DNA of 64,000 nt. Source: an uncultured Nonlabens sp. Its GTDB lineage: Bacteria > Bacteroidota > Bacteroidia > Flavobacteriales > Flavobacteriaceae. The DNA is taken from assembly GCF_947495285.1 (NCBI RefSeq), contig NZ_CANLXZ010000010.1:1-64000 (forward strand). Reading direction: 5' to 3'. A program made the position numbers and the translations under genes. This document shows, one piece after another, positions 60,406-64,000 of this stretch (position 1 is its first letter; each line of letters begins with the position of its first letter). The notes under the pieces were generated by a model that made no database searches, was not told the DNA's origin, and was given only the letters and a program-made list of their open reading frames with translations.

Positions 60406-63400
60406 ATGCTACCATTACTACAAGCAAACGAAATAAAACGTGCGGTGGTAGATTATCTAAGATCTACTTTCAACTTTGAAGATCCGTTACTGGATCAGTC
60501 TTTTGAAGATTTCCTTTTAAGTGAAAGAAGGGGAATGTTTAAAGGGCCATATATGCAGTTAAGACTGCCATTTGACAAGATTACTACAGATGGTGACAGA
60601 GACGCTTTCGCGAAAGCGTTATATGTAAAACCACCTTTTGATCCATATCATCATCAGTTTTTATCTTTTCTCAAATTATCTACACGTAACGACCATAAGC
60701 CCGAACCTGTAATACTAACAACAGGTACAGGATCTGGTAAGACAGAGAGTTTCTTGTTTCCATTATTAGATTATTGCTATAAACATAGAGATAAACCAGG
60801 AATAAAAGCAATTATCCTGTATCCTATGAATGCACTGGCAACAGACCAAGCACGTAGGATAGCAGAAGAGATTAATGATTTTAATAATGGTGAGTTAAAA
60901 GGAAAAATACGTGCCGGACTTTTTATAGGAGAAGGAAAAGATAAAAATGGAACTCGCGCTACGCGTATGGGAGAAGACCATATTATTGAAGATAGAGATA
61001 CGCTTGTAAAGTCGCCTCCAGACATACTGCTTACCAATTTTAAGATGCTTGATTTTGCATTACTGCAATCAAGATTTCATAACCTATGGAGCCACAACTT
61101 TAAGAATACAGACCTTTTAAAATTTATAGTGCTGGATGAACTCCACACCTATGACGGCGCAAAAGGATCTGATGTTGCAAATTTAATACGTCGCTTAAAG
61201 CTAAAACTCAAGCTGCCTAAAGATCAAATTATTCCCATAGGAACATCTGCAACAATGGGTGGCGGAGATCAAGGGAAGCTAGAACTGGTAGATTTCTTTT
61301 CTAAAGTATTTGGAGTAAAAGTTACCACTGATGCTGTTATAGAAGAACAGCGTTTAGAGCCAGATGAATTTTTTGATGATAATATAGAAGAACCTATTAT
61401 TGATGTTACCCAGATTCAAAATTGCACTTTTGAAGAAAACGATACCTACGATAGCTATTTAGAAAGACAATTGGTTTTTTGGAGTTATGCAGGCTTATCT
61501 CCTAAAGATTTAGGAGATGCACTCAAAAAAAACAAATGGTTTTTTGACCTGTTGAAAATTTCAAAATCTAAAGTAGTTGAAATAAAACCACTGCTTAGAA
61601 GGTGGCAAGAAAAAATAGGCCTTGAATTAGATGATAAACAGATTCATTTACTTTTTGGCTCTTTACTGGCGCTTATAACGTATGCTAAGGAACAATCTGG
61701 TTCAAAACAGTTTCCTTTTTTGTATCTGCAAATCACATACTGGTTACGTAGTCTATCCAAAATAGTACGTAAACTACAACCAACAGCAGTTTTTGAATGG
61801 GAAAGCGATATGAACCCTAACGATCCAGTAAAAGCTTTACCGCCATACTTTTGTAGAGAATGCGGTGGTAGTGGATGGATAGGAATCAAGAAAGAGCAAA
61901 ACGCTCATTTTGAAGAAGACTTATCCAGAACACGCCAACAATTAATGGCGCACAGCCAGAACAAGAACTTATATTTTATTAGCAGTCTTGAAGAACGTGA
62001 TTATCCAGAAGTTTATGCATCTGATTACACACACTCTGGAGATGCGATAGATGGATATTTACATCCACACTCGTTAAGTATTTACGATAATTATGAGAGT
62101 GATGAGTATTTCAAAATATTAGGGACACGTATTGTTGAAGGAAATAGAATAGATAAAATCTGCCCACATTGTAATTCTCGTAATACACTTGCACTTATAG
62201 GAACTGGTGTGCCAACCTTAGAATCTATAGCAACAGCTCAAGTACTTGCCACAGCGACAGATCCTACAAAAGATGGACAACGTAAATTACTTGCTTTTAC
62301 TAATGGGGTTCAAGATGCAGCGCATCAAGCAGGTTTTATAGAAAATAGAAACTTCCGTTTCGGTATGCGTCACGCGATACAAGCGATATTAAAAGATGTA
62401 AAAGAACCTATTACACTACCACAGGTATATGATAGATTTATAGAACACTGGAAAGAACATTCTGACGATGAAGGAACAGGGAATTTAGAAGCCTATTATT
62501 ACAAGTTTTTTCCGCCAGATTGTGAAGCGAGATTAGAAATAAGCGATTACAAAAATAAGGATGGAAAATTAAGCAGTGTTTTTGACAAAGAGTTTTCTAA
62601 TAGAATGTCTTGGGAAATATGGTCTGAGTTCTCATATAGTGCGATGATAGGTCGTACACTTGAAAAAACAGGAGCATCTGCAACCTATTTTGATACCGAG
62701 TTAATGAGTGAGGTTTATGACCAAATGAAATATTGGTTAGACGAAAATCAACTTGGAACTGCAATTGATAAAGAGCCTTTTTTGAAATTCTTAAACGGTT
62801 TCTTACACAGGCTACGAACGAAAGGTGGTGTAGATCATAAATACCTGAAAAAATATAGAACAGAAAAAACGAGTTCCTATCTTTTAGGAACCAGAGGAAA
62901 TGTTAACAAACAATACTTCTTGATGAAAAATTTTGGGCAATCGTCAAGACTACCCAAGTTTTTAGCTCTTGCAAGTGGAACAAATACTAAAGCTTTTGAT
63001 GTTGTTCAAACGACTACTAAAGACAATTGGTTTAGCGCTTATTTTAAAAAATGCTTTCAAGAGATTATTCAGGAAGAAACGATTTTAATAAATGACTTTT
63101 ACGCGCAATTATTAGATTATCTAGACGCAAATAAAATATTAGATAAACGTGTTGCAGCTGGAGTAACTAATTATGGACTATCTGAGGATAGTATTTATTT
63201 AAGTGCAGAAGTAGCACACTATGGATGCTCTAAATGTGGTCATCAAATCAATACAGGTGCAGTACAAGCTCCGTTAGTTGATGGAATGAAATGTTTACAA
63301 TACCGATGTCAAGGCCAGTATAAAGTTGCAGAAAACACACCATTAGATTATTACCGTATGGTTTACAATCGTGGACGCTCATTACGGATTTTTGCAAAAG

Positions 63401-64000
63401 ATCATACAGGACTTATTGATAGAAACGAGCGAGAAAAACTGGAATATGACTTTAAAAAACAACCCAAACAAAATAGTACCAACGTATTAGTAGCGACATC
63501 TACTTTAGAAATGGGTATTGATATCGGTGATCTTAACGTTACCTTTAACTCATCCTTACCACCAGAAACTGCAAATTATTTACAGCGTATAGGACGTGCA
63601 GGAAGATCAAGTGGTACATCAATGATATTAAATCTTGCAGGGCGTGATGCTCACGATTTGTATTATTTCCAAGACCCACAGGATATGATGAGTGGAGAAA
63701 TTAAAACTCCAGCTTGCTATTTAGAAGCTAAAGATATTTTAAAACGACACTTTATGGCGTTTTGTTTTGATAATTGGGCAACACTTGATCCAGAGGAAAA
63801 CAAAATACCACCGCTTATAAGAATGTTGAGATTGAAATCACTAAAACCAGGTGATCCAAATTTCTTGTTTCAGAAAATAGCATCGTATGTAGAAAGCAAT
63901 AAAACGGTGTTATATGAATCGTTTGTTGATCAGTATAAGGATCAGTTAGGAGAAAAATCACTTAGTCTTGAATCTATATTTGAAGATTTGAGCTCTGGGC
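60406..64000 (+). CDS. Very large DEAD/H-box helicase, DruE-like, cut by window edge
   Basis: An open frame of at least 1198 codons from ATG 60406 to the right edge. Motif I ILTTGTGSGKTE is near 104-115, Ia IILYPMNALATDQ, II VLDELH near 243, III GTSAT, V STLEMGIDIGD and VI RIGRAGRSSG near 1063. Two CxxC pairs (FCRECGGSG and ICPHCNSRN) and a later pair (YGCSKCGH) suggest zinc binding. Length and the DUF1998-type layout match DruE of Druantia and related giant defence helicases, not the shorter DISARM DrmA. It follows the AlbA_2 gene by 200 bp. A palindrome copy encodes AFAK near residue 68. Confidence 0.85.
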   Translation, partial: MLPLLQANEIKRAVVDYLRSTFNFEDPLLDQSFEDFLLSERRGMFKGPYMQLRLPFDKITTDGDRDAFAKALYVKPPFDPYHHQFLSFLKLSTRNDHKPEPVILTTGTGSGKTESFLFPLLDYCYKHRDKPGIKAIILYPMNALATDQARRIAEEINDFNNGELKGKIRAGLFIGEGKDKNGTRATRMGEDHIIEDRDTLVKSPPDILLTNFKMLDFALLQSRFHNLWSHNFKNTDLLKFIVLDELHTYDGAKGSDVANLIRRLKLKLKLPKDQIIPIGTSATMGGGDQGKLELVDFFSKVFGVKVTTDAVIEEQRLEPDEFFDDNIEEPIIDVTQIQNCTFEENDTYDSYLERQLVFWSYAGLSPKDLGDALKKNKWFFDLLKISKSKVVEIKPLLRRWQEKIGLELDDKQIHLLFGSLLALITYAKEQSGSKQFPFLYLQITYWLRSLSKIVRKLQPTAVFEWESDMNPNDPVKALPPYFCRECGGSGWIGIKKEQNAHFEEDLSRTRQQLMAHSQNKNLYFISSLEERDYPEVYASDYTHSGDAIDGYLHPHSLSIYDNYESDEYFKILGTRIVEGNRIDKICPHCNSRNTLALIGTGVPTLESIATAQVLATATDPTKDGQRKLLAFTNGVQDAAHQAGFIENRNFRFGMRHAIQAILKDVKEPITLPQVYDRFIEHWKEHSDDEGTGNLEAYYYKFFPPDCEARLEISDYKNKDGKLSSVFDKEFSNRMSWEIWSEFSYSAMIGRTLEKTGASATYFDTELMSEVYDQMKYWLDENQLGTAIDKEPFLKFLNGFLHRLRTKGGVDHKYLKKYRTEKTSSYLLGTRGNVNKQYFLMKNFGQSSRLPKFLALASGTNTKAFDVVQTTTKDNWFSAYFKKCFQEIIQEETILINDFYAQLLDYLDANKILDKRVAAGVTNYGLSEDSIYLSAEVAHYGCSKCGHQINTGAVQAPLVDGMKCLQYRCQGQYKVAENTPLDYYRMVYNRGRSLRIFAKDHTGLIDRNEREKLEYDFKKQPKQNSTNVLVATSTLEMGIDIGDLNVTFNSSLPPETANYLQRIGRAGRSSGTSMILNLAGRDAHDLYYFQDPQDMMSGEIKTPACYLEAKDILKRHFMAFCFDNWATLDPEENKIPPLIRMLRLKSLKPGDPNFLFQKIASYVESNKTVLYESFVDQYKDQLGEKSLSLESIFEDLSSG
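60604..60617. repeat. GCTTTCGCGAAAGC palindrome, copy 13
   Basis: Exact copy near the 5' end of the giant helicase gene, translated as AFAK. Confidence 0.9.

Overview
The window looks like part of the chromosome of a marine-type Flavobacteriia (Bacteroidota). It is AT-rich, has few recognisable Shine-Dalgarno sequences, and encodes Bacteroidota-type families such as DUF4407 and YVTN-type propellers. A 14-bp palindrome, GCTTTCGCGAAAGC, recurs about every 5 kb. No housekeeping gene, rRNA, complete tRNA or CRISPR array was found. Almost everything reads as one accessory island: three defence-type blocks around a capsid-type gene module.

Left block (436-20514). A two-gene minus-strand unit encodes a KAP P-loop NTPase and a small three-repeat partner. 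It is divergent from a seven-gene plus-strand operon: WYL regulator, PD-(D/E)XK nuclease, DUF2779 nuclease, then a complete Wadjet type I set jetABCD (6662-13227). An inverted pair of CGACA-N5-TGGCG sites between the two units is a good candidate operator for the WYL protein. A second operon follows (13375-20514): a DUF4258-like protein, a superfamily 1 helicase, a winged-helix protein, a two-HKD phospholipase-D nuclease, and an RtcR-like sigma-54 activator with a CARF-type sensor and an intact GAFTGA. A -24/-12 promoter with an upstream inverted repeat lies directly before this operon, so the last gene probably switches on its own operon. I regard this as the best candidate for an undescribed inducible defence system.

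Middle block (20518-37245, minus strand). At least 28 tightly packed genes: a DnaA-domain-IV-like protein, an acidic protein, an FtsK/HerA-type packaging ATPase, a probable major capsid protein, a capsid-like paralogue with a beta-propeller inserted in it, an HExxH metalloprotein, M15 and NlpC/P60-like hydrolases, an amidase that has lost its zinc ligands, two peptidoglycan-binding-like proteins and many single-span membrane proteins. There is no integrase, terminase, tail or polymerase. This fits a tailless, membrane-containing provirus, or a domesticated particle derived from one. One plus-strand gene with a PD-(D/E)XK-like motif (33149-34828) sits inside it as probable cargo.

Right block (37395-64000). 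Eleven minus-strand genes, overlapping or separated by no more than 8 bp, form one operon read from 50690 down to 37395. They encode a PLD/J-domain fusion, a TerY-like vWA protein, a PP2C-like phosphatase, a protein kinase, DUF4407 and small membrane proteins, an unknown, two large nuclease-like proteins, a small protein and an HTH protein. A short XRE regulator at 50880 starts a divergent plus-strand operon: SNF2 helicase and adenine methylase (both DISARM class 1-like), an AlbA_2/Schlafen protein, and a very large DEAD/H helicase of DruE type cut by the window edge. The left edge of the window holds the start of an IS1595-type transposase gene.
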